NCBI RefSeq assembly: GCF_012516315.1
Contig: NZ_CP051185.1
Location: forward strand, 2,035,403 to 2,099,402
DNA from: Limnospira fusiformis SAG 85.79
Lineage (GTDB): Bacteria; Cyanobacteriota; Cyanobacteriia; Cyanobacteriales; Microcoleaceae
Length of the DNA: 64,000 nt
Reading direction: 5' to 3'
How positions within the stretch are numbered: position 1 is the stretch's first letter; each line of letters begins with the position of its first letter. Positions 8,597 through 17,075 of the stretch are shown in pieces. Both the position numbers and the translations under genes were made by a program. The notes below the pieces were generated by a model. It saw only the letters and a program-made list of their open reading frames with translations. It did no database searches and was not told the DNA's origin.

Positions 8597-9760
8597 ATGA
8601 CCACCTCAACCGCTAAAACAACCTTTATCGACCTATTTTCCGGAGCCGGAGGGATGTCCTGTGGCTTGGAAATGGCAGGTTTTGAATGTTTGTTAGGTGT
8701 CGATTTCGATAAATCTGCGATCCAAACCTTTCAAAATAATCACCCTCAAGCGGAAACAATTTGTGGCGACCTGCGGGAGATTTCTACCGAGCAAATTAGG
8801 GAATTAATTGGCGATCGCCATATTAACTTAATTTGTGGAGGTCCCCCCTGTCAAGGTTTTTCCACCATTGGGAGTAACAATAATCTGGATAAACGCAATT
8901 TTTTATTTTTAGAATTTCTACGGTTTGTTGAACAACTTAAACCCGACTATATCATCATTGAAAACGTCACGGGTTTATTATCCCGAAAAAACGAAAACAC
9001 CCTCACATCAATTTTAACTTGTCTACAGAATATCGGATATACTGTTGATGTCCGGGTCCTATCTGCTCATCATTACGGAGTCCCCGAAAAACGCAGGCGC
9101 ACCATTTTTTTAGGTAATCGTTTCGGCGTACCCAATTTATATCCATCCCCACAATTTCAAGATAATGAACCGGATTTAGACTTTCTTCCTGCTGCTAAAA
9201 CCGTAGGATTTGCTTGGGAAAATTGGTTAGAATACCAGGGAAAAACGTACAACCACGACCTCAGCACCGCCCAAATTCCCAATCATTTAGAACGTCAAAG
9301 AATCCAGCATATTCCCGAAGGTAAAGGCGTTCGTTATCAACCAGACCAACAAGCTTATTTGCCCCCCGAATTATGGTATGATATAGATTGGGAAAAGCTG
9401 CGAGAATCCCGATTTAGGGAAACCAAACTTAAACGCCTAGCGCGAGATAGTTATTCTCCCACCATCAACACCAGTCGCACCACTTACTATCACCCCACAG
9501 AAAACCGTTATCTGACCCCCAGGGAAGCCGCAGCCATTCAGTCTTTCCCCCCCAATTTCATCTTTTACGGAACCGTTACCCAACAGTGGCGACAAATTGG
9601 CAATGCTGTTCCCCCTTTATTAGCCAAAGCATTAGGGAAAGCCATGTCAAAATTAGATTTAAAATTAGATAACTCCCAAAACTCAGGAGATAGTCTGAAT
9701 ACAGAATCAGGTATTGAGCAAATTAGAGCTAATGCCTTTAATTATAAAACCAGTGCCTGA
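8597..9760 (+). CDS. DNA cytosine-5 methyltransferase (orphan)
   Basis: A 387-residue C5-methyltransferase. Motif I DLFSGAGGM (12-20) binds S-adenosylmethionine, motif IV GGPPCQGFS holds the catalytic cysteine (Cys85), motif VI is ENV (122-124), motif VIII PEKRRR (163-168), and the C-terminal QIGNAVPPLLAKAL is motif X. The target-recognition region lies between about 190 and 300. No restriction endonuclease gene is adjacent, so it is probably a solitary enzyme. The recognition site cannot be read from sequence; one cyanobacterial relative methylates CGATCG, the core of HIP1, but that link is only a guess here. Confidence 0.92.
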   Translation: MTTSTAKTTFIDLFSGAGGMSCGLEMAGFECLLGVDFDKSAIQTFQNNHPQAETICGDLREISTEQIRELIGDRHINLICGGPPCQGFSTIGSNNNLDKRNFLFLEFLRFVEQLKPDYIIIENVTGLLSRKNENTLTSILTCLQNIGYTVDVRVLSAHHYGVPEKRRRTIFLGNRFGVPNLYPSPQFQDNEPDLDFLPAAKTVGFAWENWLEYQGKTYNHDLSTAQIPNHLERQRIQHIPEGKGVRYQPDQQAYLPPELWYDIDWEKLRESRFRETKLKRLARDSYSPTINTSRTTYYHPTENRYLTPREAAAIQSFPPNFIFYGTVTQQWRQIGNAVPPLLAKALGKAMSKLDLKLDNSQNSGDSLNTESGIEQIRANAFNYKTSA

Positions 9761-9789
9761 GCTTAAAAATTATCGGGTTATTTGACAGA

Positions 9790-9814
9790 TAGGGTACTAA
9801 GTCTTAGTACCCTA
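9790..9814. terminator. Perfect 10-bp hairpin between convergent genes
   Basis: TAGGGTACTA (9790-9799), loop AGTCT, TAGTACCCTA (9805-9814). It lies between the stops of the methyltransferase (+) and the PIN/TRAM gene (-), so it can serve both transcripts. No strong T-run follows on either strand. Confidence 0.7.
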
Positions 9815-9822
9815 CTGTTAGA

Positions 9823-10920
9823 CTAAGCCATCACAGAATGTTCTGGACGGGCGAAAATCATGCGGCCGGCCGAAGTTTGCAGAGAACTGGTGACAACTAC
9901 CCGCAGTTGGTCGCCGAGGTATTCGCTACCCGATTCTACCACAACCATCGTGCCATCCTCAAGATACCCAATTCCTTGGGAAGGTTCTTTACCCTCCTTG
10001 CGGATTTTCAATTCCAGAATATCCCCAGGTAAATAGGACGGACGCACCGCCTGGGTGAGATCATTAATATTCAGCACTGGAACCTGTTGGACGGTTGCCA
10101 CTTTAGACAAATTGTAATCATTAGTCAGCAGAAACCCATTAATTTCTTGAGCAAACCGCACTAATTTCGCGTCTACAGTGGCAATATCCTCATAGTCCGC
10201 CGAGTGAATTTGAATTCGTTCTGGGTATTCTTCCCGGATACGGTTAAGGATATCAAGTCCCCGTCGTCCCCGCGCCCGTTTTTGATCATTAGCAGCATCA
10301 GCTACCAATTGCAATTCTTGCAGAATAAACTGAGGCACGAGAATTTTACCTTCCAGAAATCCAGTTTCTAGTAGAGGTTCAATGCGACCATCAATGATGC
10401 AACTGGTATCGAGAACTTTGGTATGAGCAGATTTGAGAGTTCCCTCAGCCAGTAGTGTAGTTTCCAAACTATTGGGGTTGATTAGCTGTAGAAAAGCCCG
10501 TCCATGGGTATCAGCCAGGTTAACCCCAGTGTAGCCAAATAGAACACTACATAACACAGCCCCCAGGGGTTTGATAAAGCCAACCTCTTTAGGAATGGGT
10601 AACAAAAAGAGGGGAGCGAGCATGAGGTTAGCAATCAGTAAACCGATTACCATACCAATAGAACGGGTGAGTAATACCTCAAGAGGCATTTGGCGGATTT
10701 GTTCCTCGACCCGGTGATAAGTGGTTTGTACGACTAAACCGATTACCATACCAATTAGGCCAGTAAAAGCGGCGGTGACAGACCGTAATCCCTCAATATT
10801 AGTTACCTGTTCTAGGACACTGCTGGGAAGCAGTTCTATCCCGTAAAAGCCGGTTCCGGCTCCTGCTATGATAAATAAAATGATAATGGTGGCATCTAGC
10901 ATAGTTCTGGAGAATCCCAA
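9823..10920 (-). CDS. PIN/TRAM domain membrane protein
   Basis: A 365-residue protein with four predicted hydrophobic segments in the first 135 residues, then a PIN nuclease domain (VLDTSCIIDGRIEPLLETGF at about 168, then LQELQLVADAAN, TVDAKLVRFA and LTNDYNL) and a C-terminal TRAM-like RNA-binding barrel (ILELKIRKEGKEPSQGIGYL and following). The acidic PIN residues are present, so it may be a membrane-anchored ribonuclease; the YacL-type family is conserved in cyanobacteria and Gram-positives with no clear role. The start ATG at 10920 precedes the first membrane segment. Confidence 0.88.
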   Translation of the reverse strand: MGFSRTMLDATIIILFIIAGAGTGFYGIELLPSSVLEQVTNIEGLRSVTAAFTGLIGMVIGLVVQTTYHRVEEQIRQMPLEVLLTRSIGMVIGLLIANLMLAPLFLLPIPKEVGFIKPLGAVLCSVLFGYTGVNLADTHGRAFLQLINPNSLETTLLAEGTLKSAHTKVLDTSCIIDGRIEPLLETGFLEGKILVPQFILQELQLVADAANDQKRARGRRGLDILNRIREEYPERIQIHSADYEDIATVDAKLVRFAQEINGFLLTNDYNLSKVATVQQVPVLNINDLTQAVRPSYLPGDILELKIRKEGKEPSQGIGYLEDGTMVVVESGSEYLGDQLRVVVTSSLQTSAGRMIFARPEHSVMA

Positions 10921-11654
10921 TTAAATCTCAATTCCCCTAGAGGGATTGAGTGGTTTTGTATTTTGCTTAATTATATCTTTCACTGGCTAACCGATTTAGT
11001 TGTGGGTAATTTCGGTAATCACGACTGGTCTGGGGGTGTTAGTGGTTTTCCTGTCTGAGGTTTCGGGTGTTGATAAATTCCTATATTGGTTGATTGGAGG
11101 CGGATTGAGGCTGGTTGAGGCGTAACAATTATTTTATAAATTGCTAGAATTAGATCAGAGTCCAGCTAAAGAAGTGTCACTGTCAGCACCCCCGGCTGAA
11201 GCACGGGGGCTTCGTGCCCCCCTTTCAGGTAGCTGACCAGCTATAGCCTTAACTGGCTCCGTGAGCGAGCAAGAGTTAAAGTTCCTACCCTGGAATGCGT
11301 GCTAGTTCCAGGCCCTAGAACCGAATCGTTAAACATCTCTAAGGGGTTAAGGACGTGCGATTTGGATAGTACCGACTCTGAACATTGGCGTTCGCGCAGC
11401 GTGCGCGTTAGCGCAAGCGCAAACATTACCCCGCAAGGGAGTCGGAGCCAACCATAGCTCCATGGAGGGGCAACCATACCCCTCCACCCCGCAAGGGGGT
11501 GCTGGCGGCTAAAGCCACTTGAGTCGGTTTTCCTCTCCGTGATAAATCACGGAGCTTCCAACCCTCCCAGGAGTTTTACGTGAGGAACAATAACTAGAGG
11601 CAGTCGAGAGCATGATTTAATCACAAATTAGGTTAATATTTTAGGGCAATACGG
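10921..11654. other. Non-coding stretch with IS-like hairpins
   Basis: I see no convincing gene here. Hairpins are at 11189-11209 (CCCCCG/CGGGGG), about 11487-11503 (CACCCC/GGGGTG) and 11535-11554 (CTCCGTGAT, loop AA, ATCACGGAG, perfect). A run of GCGTTCGCGCAGCGTGCGCG followed by CGCAAGCG-type repeats is at about 11388-11420. The hairpins resemble ends of TnpB-type elements, so this is probably the eroded non-coding part of a further element to the left of the IS607-type copy. Confidence 0.5.
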
Positions 11655-11660
11655 TATAAT
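11655..11660 (+). promoter_or_regulatory. Possible -10 box for the IS607-type element
   Basis: TATAAT at 11655-11660, about 27 bases before the first TnpA codons. The -35 position 17 bases upstream (GTTAAT) is weak. Confidence 0.4.
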
Positions 11661-11686
11661 AAGCGAGAAGAGTTGAGGATAAACCT

Positions 11687-12346
11687 ATTGCCAAATATGT
11701 CAAACCCAAGGAAGCCGCCCAAATCCTTGGAGTCCATGAAAGAACACTCCGCAGATGGGACGACAATGGCTCAATCGAGACCATCAGAACCCCCGCTGGG
11801 CAACGACGATACAACGTTGAGTGATATACTGCTGCCAAATCAGGCAGTGACAAACGCAAAGTCGTTATCTATGCCAGAGTTAGTAGCCGCGCCCAGCAGT
11901 CCGACCTCAACCGACAGGTGGCCGCACTGTCCAACCTCTACCCCGAAGCAGAAGTCGTCTCAGAAATCGAAGGCGGGCTCAACTTCAAGGGAAAGAAAAT
12001 GCTGGCTTTACTGGGACATCATTTGTCAGGAGATGTCGGCATGGTTGTCGTTGCCCACCCAGACCGATTGGCAATATGGGGATTTGACTTGTTTCGATGG
12101 CTCTGTGAGCAAAACAGGTGCTCACTCATGGTTCTCAACGAGACAAGTCTCAGTCCAGAACGAGAAATGGTTGAGGACATCCTCGCCATCCTCCACTGCT
12201 TCAGTTCCCGATTATACGGAGTGCGTAAATACAAAACTCAGGTCAAAGAAGATCCGGATTTACCCCAGCCCCGAGCTAAATCAAGTCTGGCGCAAATGGT
12301 TGGCCGCTTGTCGGTATTGCTACAACCAAGCAATTGCATTATCTAG
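11687..12346 (+). pseudogene. tnpA: IS607-type TnpA serine recombinase with in-frame TGA
   Basis: The frame encodes a MerR-like DNA-binding N-terminus (AKYVKPKEAAQILGVHERTL then RRWDDNGSIETIRTPAGQRR), then a serine recombinase domain (VVIYARVSSRAQQSDLNRQV with the catalytic serine; VAHPDRLAIWGF with a conserved arginine; LSPEREMVEDIL). A TGA follows YNVE at about 11819-11821 and separates the two domains; the ORF resuming at 11918 lacks the catalytic serine region. No ATG precedes the first domain in frame, so the start is also uncertain. In intact elements this protein transposes the element. Confidence 0.8.
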
Positions 12347-13367
12347 GAGTGGTAAACGACTAAGCAAACTGAAATTACGCAACGAAGTGATGCAGAGCGA
12401 CTTGCCTGCATGGGTCAAAGAAACACCCGGCTATATTCGGCAGAATGCTATCTTTGATGCCTATCTCGCCTTTTCAGCCAGTCCTGGCGCAAGGTTTAGG
12501 AGCTGTCGGGATAGTTCTCAAGCGATTAAGTTTAACGATGCTAATTTCTCTTCAGGGAGTTGGTATCCAAGACTCACGAAAGGATGAACTTTCATGGTTT
12601 CCGAAGCTATCCCTAAAACTTGCGGGCAAGGGACTCAGTTGGTGTTTACCAAAGGTCGATGGTTGGCGATTTTCCCTGAACCAGTTGCCGTTACCCCAAC
12701 TGACGCTACTGGCGTGATTGCATTAGACCCGGGTGTGCGAACTTTCATAACTGGGTTTGATGGCTCTCGGTTTCTGGAATTGGGCTCCGGGGATATTGGA
12801 GGCATTACTAGGCTATGTCAACATTTGGATGATTTGATGAGCCGAATCGCCAAGGAACCCTGTCGTTCAAGAAGGCGACGGATGAGGCAAGCGGCTCAAC
12901 GAATGAGAACCAAAATCCGCAATCTAGTGGATGAGGCCCACAAACAAATTGCTCACTACTTGACTCATAACTACAGTATAATTTTTCTGCCGACCTTCGA
13001 GACTTCCAACATGGTTGCCAAGGTGAAGCGTCTAATCAAATCCAAGACTGCCCGCACCATGCTGACATGGGCGCATTATCGATTCAAACTAACCCTGAGA
13101 CATCAAGGGGAAATAACTGGAACCACAGTTGTAGATGTGACGGAAGAATACACCAGCAAAACCTGTACTCACTGTGGTCATGTGCATTCCCAGCTAGGTG
13201 GCTCAAAAGTGTTCCGATGTCCGGAGTGCGGGTTCACTCTACCACGGGACTGGAACGGTGCTTTTGGAATCTTTCTAAAAGCTTTGCGGGATACCGCCTC
13301 TGTTACCTTAACGGGTAATAGTGCTATCGTCGCATTGTCCGGCAATAGCCGGATAAATGTCGCGTAA
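12225..13367 (+). pseudogene. tnpB: tnpB RNA-guided nuclease of IS607-type element, one nonsense codon
   Basis: It overlaps the 3' end of tnpA in another frame. The N-terminal part reads KIRIYPSPELNQVWRKWLAA. A TGA at 12585-12587 interrupts it and the same frame continues (VSEAIPKTCGQGTQLVF and on). Visible are RuvC-I (ALDPGVRTF, Asp), RuvC-II (LPTFETSNM, Glu), the zinc finger (CTHCG, then CPECG) and RuvC-III (LPRDWNGAFGI, Asp). All catalytic residues remain but the nonsense codon removes about the first third. An internal start at 12594 could still give a 257-residue C-terminal protein. No clear start codon is seen; coding sense begins near 12225. Confidence 0.82.
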
Positions 13368-13376
13368 ATGTATCAG
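13310..13376 (+). mobile_element. IS607-type right end / likely guide-RNA scaffold region
   Basis: This is the end of tnpB plus a few bases, with a short hairpin CCGGCAATAGCCGG (about 13339-13352). It matches the solo remnant 3504-3566, which defines the conserved terminal sequence up to TATCAG. In tnpB elements the guide RNA derives from this part. Confidence 0.6.
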
Positions 13377-13388
13377 GATCACTAACCG

Positions 13389-13700
13389 ATGTTAGAACTG
13401 ATGGAAACATTCCATTTGTGGGAATACCAACTGAGAATTTATCGAGTTTTTCAGGAATATCGGATTGAACTTTGCCGTCAGGGTAGATATTACCTGCATC
13501 AAAAATCGTTTTCTGATTTAGATAACTGTGTACTCTGGGCTTGGTTGGAATTGACCGATCGCCTTGAAACATCACTGACAGAAGATGAATGGGTAGCCCT
13601 GTCTCAGGGTATTACCCATTCACAAAACTATATACAATGGCTGAATATAAGTCAACCCCCACAAGCGCAGGCTAAATCATCAGTTGCTGCTGCTATCTGA
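13389..13700 (+). CDS. Hypothetical protein
   Basis: A 103-residue protein rich in aromatic residues (METFHLWEYQLRIYRVFQEY, then LDNCVLWAWLELTDRLE), predicted mostly helical, with no signal peptide or membrane segment. I do not recognise the family. Its ATG is 13 bases after the IS607-type right end, so its native promoter may be displaced, and the 3' end overlaps that of ictB by 21 bases in convergent orientation. Composition and codon use look like real coding sequence. Confidence 0.55.
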   Translation: MLELMETFHLWEYQLRIYRVFQEYRIELCRQGRYYLHQKSFSDLDNCVLWAWLELTDRLETSLTEDEWVALSQGITHSQNYIQWLNISQPPQAQAKSSVAAAI

Positions 13701-15116
13701 ATTAACACCCTGGCTATTAGGTAGATAGTAACTAGCAATCAGTGCCACCATTAACCACCAAAGAGTATTAACTTGGGGACGATACAACACTGTATCAAAC
13801 AGACCATGGGCTAACATTCCGGCTAAAGTGGCGATCGCAGCTATTAACCAGAAACCATTAGGATCTTCCCACTCTCGTAGCCTTTTAAGTTGTAGCCATC
13901 CTTGGTTAAAAGTCACCGTCAGCAACCACAAGAAGGCGGTTAACCCTACAAACCCAGTTTCTACGATAACCTCTAAGATGACAGAATAGGCACTCAAAGC
14001 AGAGTATCGGGGGCGCATATATAACGGATAAACCTGATTAAAAGCATTATTACCAGGTCCAATTCCCAATATAGGGCGATCGCGGATCATCTCTATGACC
14101 GCCGCCCAAACATTAATGCGGAAATTATTACTACTATCACCACGTCCCGCAAAGATAGTGGCGACGCGATCGCGCACTGGTGGCACAATGACTATGGCTA
14201 ACACCAGCAACGCCGCCAAGCCACCGACACCAATAGGAACAGCCCATTTTTGCCAAAAAGGTGGGAAATATTGGCTAATCCAGTACAGCAGCAAAACGGC
14301 AAAAGTAAACAATAACGCCACAAACCCCAGCCATCCCCCACGGCTAAAGGTTAGGACCAAACACACAGAATTGACGACAGCCATAGTAATTGCCAACAAT
14401 TTCGGCATCACGCCGCGCCAAACCAAAATCGCCCCGAGACTCAATCCGACGGCTGGGATGAGATAGCCAGCGAGTAAATTAGGATTACCCAAGTAACTGT
14501 AAATTCTGGTGATATTAGCTTGGGCTGATGTAGGGTCCACCCAAGTAGCTAAAGCCTTAGTACCAAAAAACCATTGCCGCATCCCATAAACCCCGACAAT
14601 CAGGGTAATATGCAGATAGAAGCCGATAAAAAGCGATCGCAAACGAGGCGATCGGAAAACCCGCGCCATCAGGAAAAATAGGACTAAGTAAAGAGTCAAG
14701 CGCACCCAACCATTAAAGGCGGCCTGTTTGACGGGAGATAGGGATGTAGCGATCGTGGCAATTCCCCAATACAACAATACCAACAGGTGAATAGGGGTAA
14801 ATGCCACTTGTGAGGGTTCATCACTAAGGGTCAGCAGAACCCAAAAGCCACCACAGGCGATCAGCAAAACTCCAATCAAAGCGGTATTAACAAAAGGCGC
14901 TAACCCAAACACCGCAGCCACCAACAGGGCTCCAATTAATTCTCCCCATTCCATGAACCAGCTTCCCTGTCGCCACGATCGCAAACTCCCACTAATGCGA
15001 TAGAGTAGACTTCCTCCCCGCCACTGGTAGAGCCTCAGATTCCGCAAAGTAATAGACTGCCAAATTGATGCCACACTGGTCATGATCGTAAAATTCGATA
15101 AGTTTGCCTCGGTCAT
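13680..15116 (-). CDS. ictB: IctB-type polytopic membrane protein (O-antigen ligase-like)
   Basis: A 478-residue protein with about ten hydrophobic segments and a long periplasmic-type loop (residues about 290-400) containing FRINVWAAVIEMI, then GIGPGNNAFNQVYPLYMRPR, the hallmark of the O-antigen ligase/WzyC superfamily. IctB was named for an effect on inorganic carbon accumulation in Synechococcus, though its transport role is disputed. Two ATGs are possible; the second, 11 residues on (MTSVASIWQSITL), matches IctB N-termini better from memory. It stands upstream of no clear partner and is convergent with the 103-residue ORF. Confidence 0.85.
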   Translation of the reverse strand: MTEANLSNFTIMTSVASIWQSITLRNLRLYQWRGGSLLYRISGSLRSWRQGSWFMEWGELIGALLVAAVFGLAPFVNTALIGVLLIACGGFWVLLTLSDEPSQVAFTPIHLLVLLYWGIATIATSLSPVKQAAFNGWVRLTLYLVLFFLMARVFRSPRLRSLFIGFYLHITLIVGVYGMRQWFFGTKALATWVDPTSAQANITRIYSYLGNPNLLAGYLIPAVGLSLGAILVWRGVMPKLLAITMAVVNSVCLVLTFSRGGWLGFVALLFTFAVLLLYWISQYFPPFWQKWAVPIGVGGLAALLVLAIVIVPPVRDRVATIFAGRGDSSNNFRINVWAAVIEMIRDRPILGIGPGNNAFNQVYPLYMRPRYSALSAYSVILEVIVETGFVGLTAFLWLLTVTFNQGWLQLKRLREWEDPNGFWLIAAIATLAGMLAHGLFDTVLYRPQVNTLWWLMVALIASYYLPNSQGVNSDSSSN

Positions 15117-15178
15117 CGAGTACGGGGCGCGCCCAGGAAACCCGAAACCATCAAATAGCGCGATCGCACTTTCCCATT

Positions 15179-16024
15179 TTAGGCTGGACGATAAATCGCA
15201 TCTGCCACCCGCGCCACATCTACCAGTTGTGGCACATCATGTATTCTGAGAATATCAGCAGAATTAGCGATCGCAGCCACACAAGCCGCCGCCGTCCCCC
15301 AGACACGCCCTTGAGGATGAGGCTTGTCAAGAATCTTACCAATAAAACTCTTACGGGAGGGTCCCACCAATAGCGGACAATCGAGATCCTTCAATAGGGG
15401 CAATTCTCGCAGAATCTGCAAATTTTGCTCTAATGTTTTGGCAAAACCAATCCCAGGGTCAACAATCATGTACTCTGCTGGAATTCCCGCCGCCATTCCC
15501 GCGGCCAGACGTTCCGCCAAAAACCCTTTAATTTCCCCCATCAAATCCCCATAATCCGTCAAAGTTTGCATAGTTTGGGGAGTACCCCGTAGGTGCATTA
15601 ACACCACTGGAACCCCCAAATCAGCCACCACTGATAGCATATCCGGGTCATATATCCCCCCAGAGATATCATTAATAATATCTGCCCCACAGCCCACTGC
15701 TGCCTCAGCAACCGCCGCCCGGGTCGTATCCACAGATATCACCATATCCCCCAGTTGTCGCAAACCCGCCACCACTGGAAGCACCCGTTCAAGTTCCGTT
15801 TCCAGAGACACCACCTCAGCCCCAGGACGGGTAGACACCCCTCCCACATCAATAATATCCGCCCCCGCCCGAACCATATCACCCGCCCGGACCAGGGCAG
15901 CATCTAGGGAATCGAACGCCCCGCCATCACTAAAGCTATCCGGCGTTACATTCAAAATCCCCATCAAATAAGTACGGCTTCCCCAATCAAAGGAATGACC
16001 CCGAATCGTGATTGGTTTAATCAT
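15179..16024 (-). CDS. folP: Dihydropteroate synthase
   Basis: It condenses pterin pyrophosphate with p-aminobenzoate in folate synthesis. Motifs are LMGILNVTPDSFSDGG (pterin-binding N-terminal signature), ADIIDVGGVSTRPGAE (second signature), DIINDISGG, VVLMHLRGTPQTMQ, IVDPGIGFAKT and a final IRIHDV. I set the start at ATG 16022-16024 (MIKPITIRG), because the longer frame to 16132 runs into tpiA. Only 10 bases separate it from the tpiA stop, so the two are probably one transcript with tpiA first. Confidence 0.95.
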   Translation of the reverse strand: MIKPITIRGHSFDWGSRTYLMGILNVTPDSFSDGGAFDSLDAALVRAGDMVRAGADIIDVGGVSTRPGAEVVSLETELERVLPVVAGLRQLGDMVISVDTTRAAVAEAAVGCGADIINDISGGIYDPDMLSVVADLGVPVVLMHLRGTPQTMQTLTDYGDLMGEIKGFLAERLAAGMAAGIPAEYMIVDPGIGFAKTLEQNLQILRELPLLKDLDCPLLVGPSRKSFIGKILDKPHPQGRVWGTAAACVAAIANSADILRIHDVPQLVDVARVADAIYRPA

Positions 16025-16034
16025 CGCCAACCTA

Positions 16035-16760
16035 TCAACGATAATTGACAATGCGGCTAAAACTATCCGGCTGCAAACTAGCCCCCCCGACCAAAGCACC
16101 GTCAATTTCCGACTGTGCCATAATTTCATCAATATTATCCGGCTTCACAGAACCGCCATATTGAATCGTCACGTTAGGATTACTCAATTTGCTACGGATG
16201 AGACCAATTACCCGATTAGCCTCCTCAGATTCGCAGGTGTCCCCGGTTCCAATCGCCCAAATCGGTTCGTATGCGATTACCAGGTTATTCTGATCTACAT
16301 CTACCAGACCCTGTTCTAATTGGGAAAAAATATGAGATTCCGTCTCTCCCGCATCCCGCTGTTCCTTAGTTTCTCCCACGCACAAAATCGGAGTTAGACC
16401 GTGGTTTTGAGCCGCTTTCAGGCGCAGGTTAACTGTTTCGTTGGTTTCGCCAAAATATTGGCGACGTTCACTGTGACCTATGACCACAAACCGCACACCA
16501 ATTTCCACTAGCATCGGGGGTGAGATTTCTCCAGTATAAGCCCCGGAATCTTCCCAGTGAACATTTTGCGCCCCTAGGCGTACCCGTGAACCATGCAAAC
16601 TTTTGGACATCACACCCAAATCAGTGAAGGGGACACACAAAACCACTTCCCGATCTTCTGGGGTGTCCTCCAATTCCATCACAAACCCTTTCAGAAACTC
16701 CTGGGCTTCTGCTTGGGTTTTATACATTTTCCAGTTTCCGGCAATAATGATTTTTCTCAC
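16035..16760 (-). CDS. tpiA: Triosephosphate isomerase
   Basis: It interconverts dihydroxyacetone phosphate and glyceraldehyde 3-phosphate in glycolysis and the Calvin cycle. Visible are [12 protein letters not shown] (catalytic Lys), VIGHSERR (catalytic His), [13 protein letters not shown] (catalytic Glu), [11 protein letters not shown] and [13 protein letters not shown] at 16758-16760 ([11 protein letters not shown]) gives the normal N-terminus; the longer frame to 16799 adds 13 unrelated residues. It leads into folP. Confidence 0.95.
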   Translation of the reverse strand: MRKIIIAGNWKMYKTQAEAQEFLKGFVMELEDTPEDREVVLCVPFTDLGVMSKSLHGSRVRLGAQNVHWEDSGAYTGEISPPMLVEIGVRFVVIGHSERRQYFGETNETVNLRLKAAQNHGLTPILCVGETKEQRDAGETESHIFSQLEQGLVDVDQNNLVIAYEPIWAIGTGDTCESEEANRVIGLIRSKLSNPNVTIQYGGSVKPDNIDEIMAQSEIDGALVGGASLQPDSFSRIVNYR

Positions 16761-16854
16761 TTTTGGACCAATAAACCTCAAAAAACAATCAAAAGCCAAC
16801 CCCTAGTTTAAAGGCTAGTGGGGTCATTTTGAGCAAATACTACCAGCGGTTTTA

Positions 16855-17040
16855 CTACTGACCAAACTCAAGGCGTGCTTGTTCTACCAATTCCACTGTC
16901 ACCTCTTCCTGGTCGGCTTCCCTGGCTAGTTGCTCAATCCTCTGTCTGGCTTGACCTCGGACGAAGTAGGGAATATTCTTGAGTTTGGCTGTGGCTTCTG
17001 GCTGCCACTTTAAATTGTTGATGTAGTCGGAATTGGACAT
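16855..17040 (-). CDS. PCP-reductase-like small protein
   Basis: A 61-residue protein (from ATG 17038-17040). The core [20 protein letters not shown], then [12 protein letters not shown] and [13 protein letters not shown], is the small domain found at the C-terminus of the light-independent protochlorophyllide reductase B subunit (ChlB) and as free-standing proteins in cyanobacteria. The function of the free form is unknown; the domain is a compact helical bundle. A longer start adds only five residues. Confidence 0.8.
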   Translation of the reverse strand: MSNSDYINNLKWQPEATAKLKNIPYFVRGQARQRIEQLAREADQEEVTVELVEQARLEFGQ

Positions 17041-17075
17041 AGCAAGTTCTGGCAACTGTTACCTAATTTTTTAGC

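Noticed and set aside
11241-11477. 78-codon minus-strand frame
   Set aside because: Falls in the hairpin-rich non-coding stretch; composition looks like element debris.
1791-13367. UGA recoding (stop read as an amino acid) to explain several in-frame TGAs
   Set aside because: Housekeeping genes in the window (folP, cobU, ictB and others) end at or tolerate normal stops, TGA ends several intact genes, and interrupted genes are all accessory or mobile. Decay is simpler.
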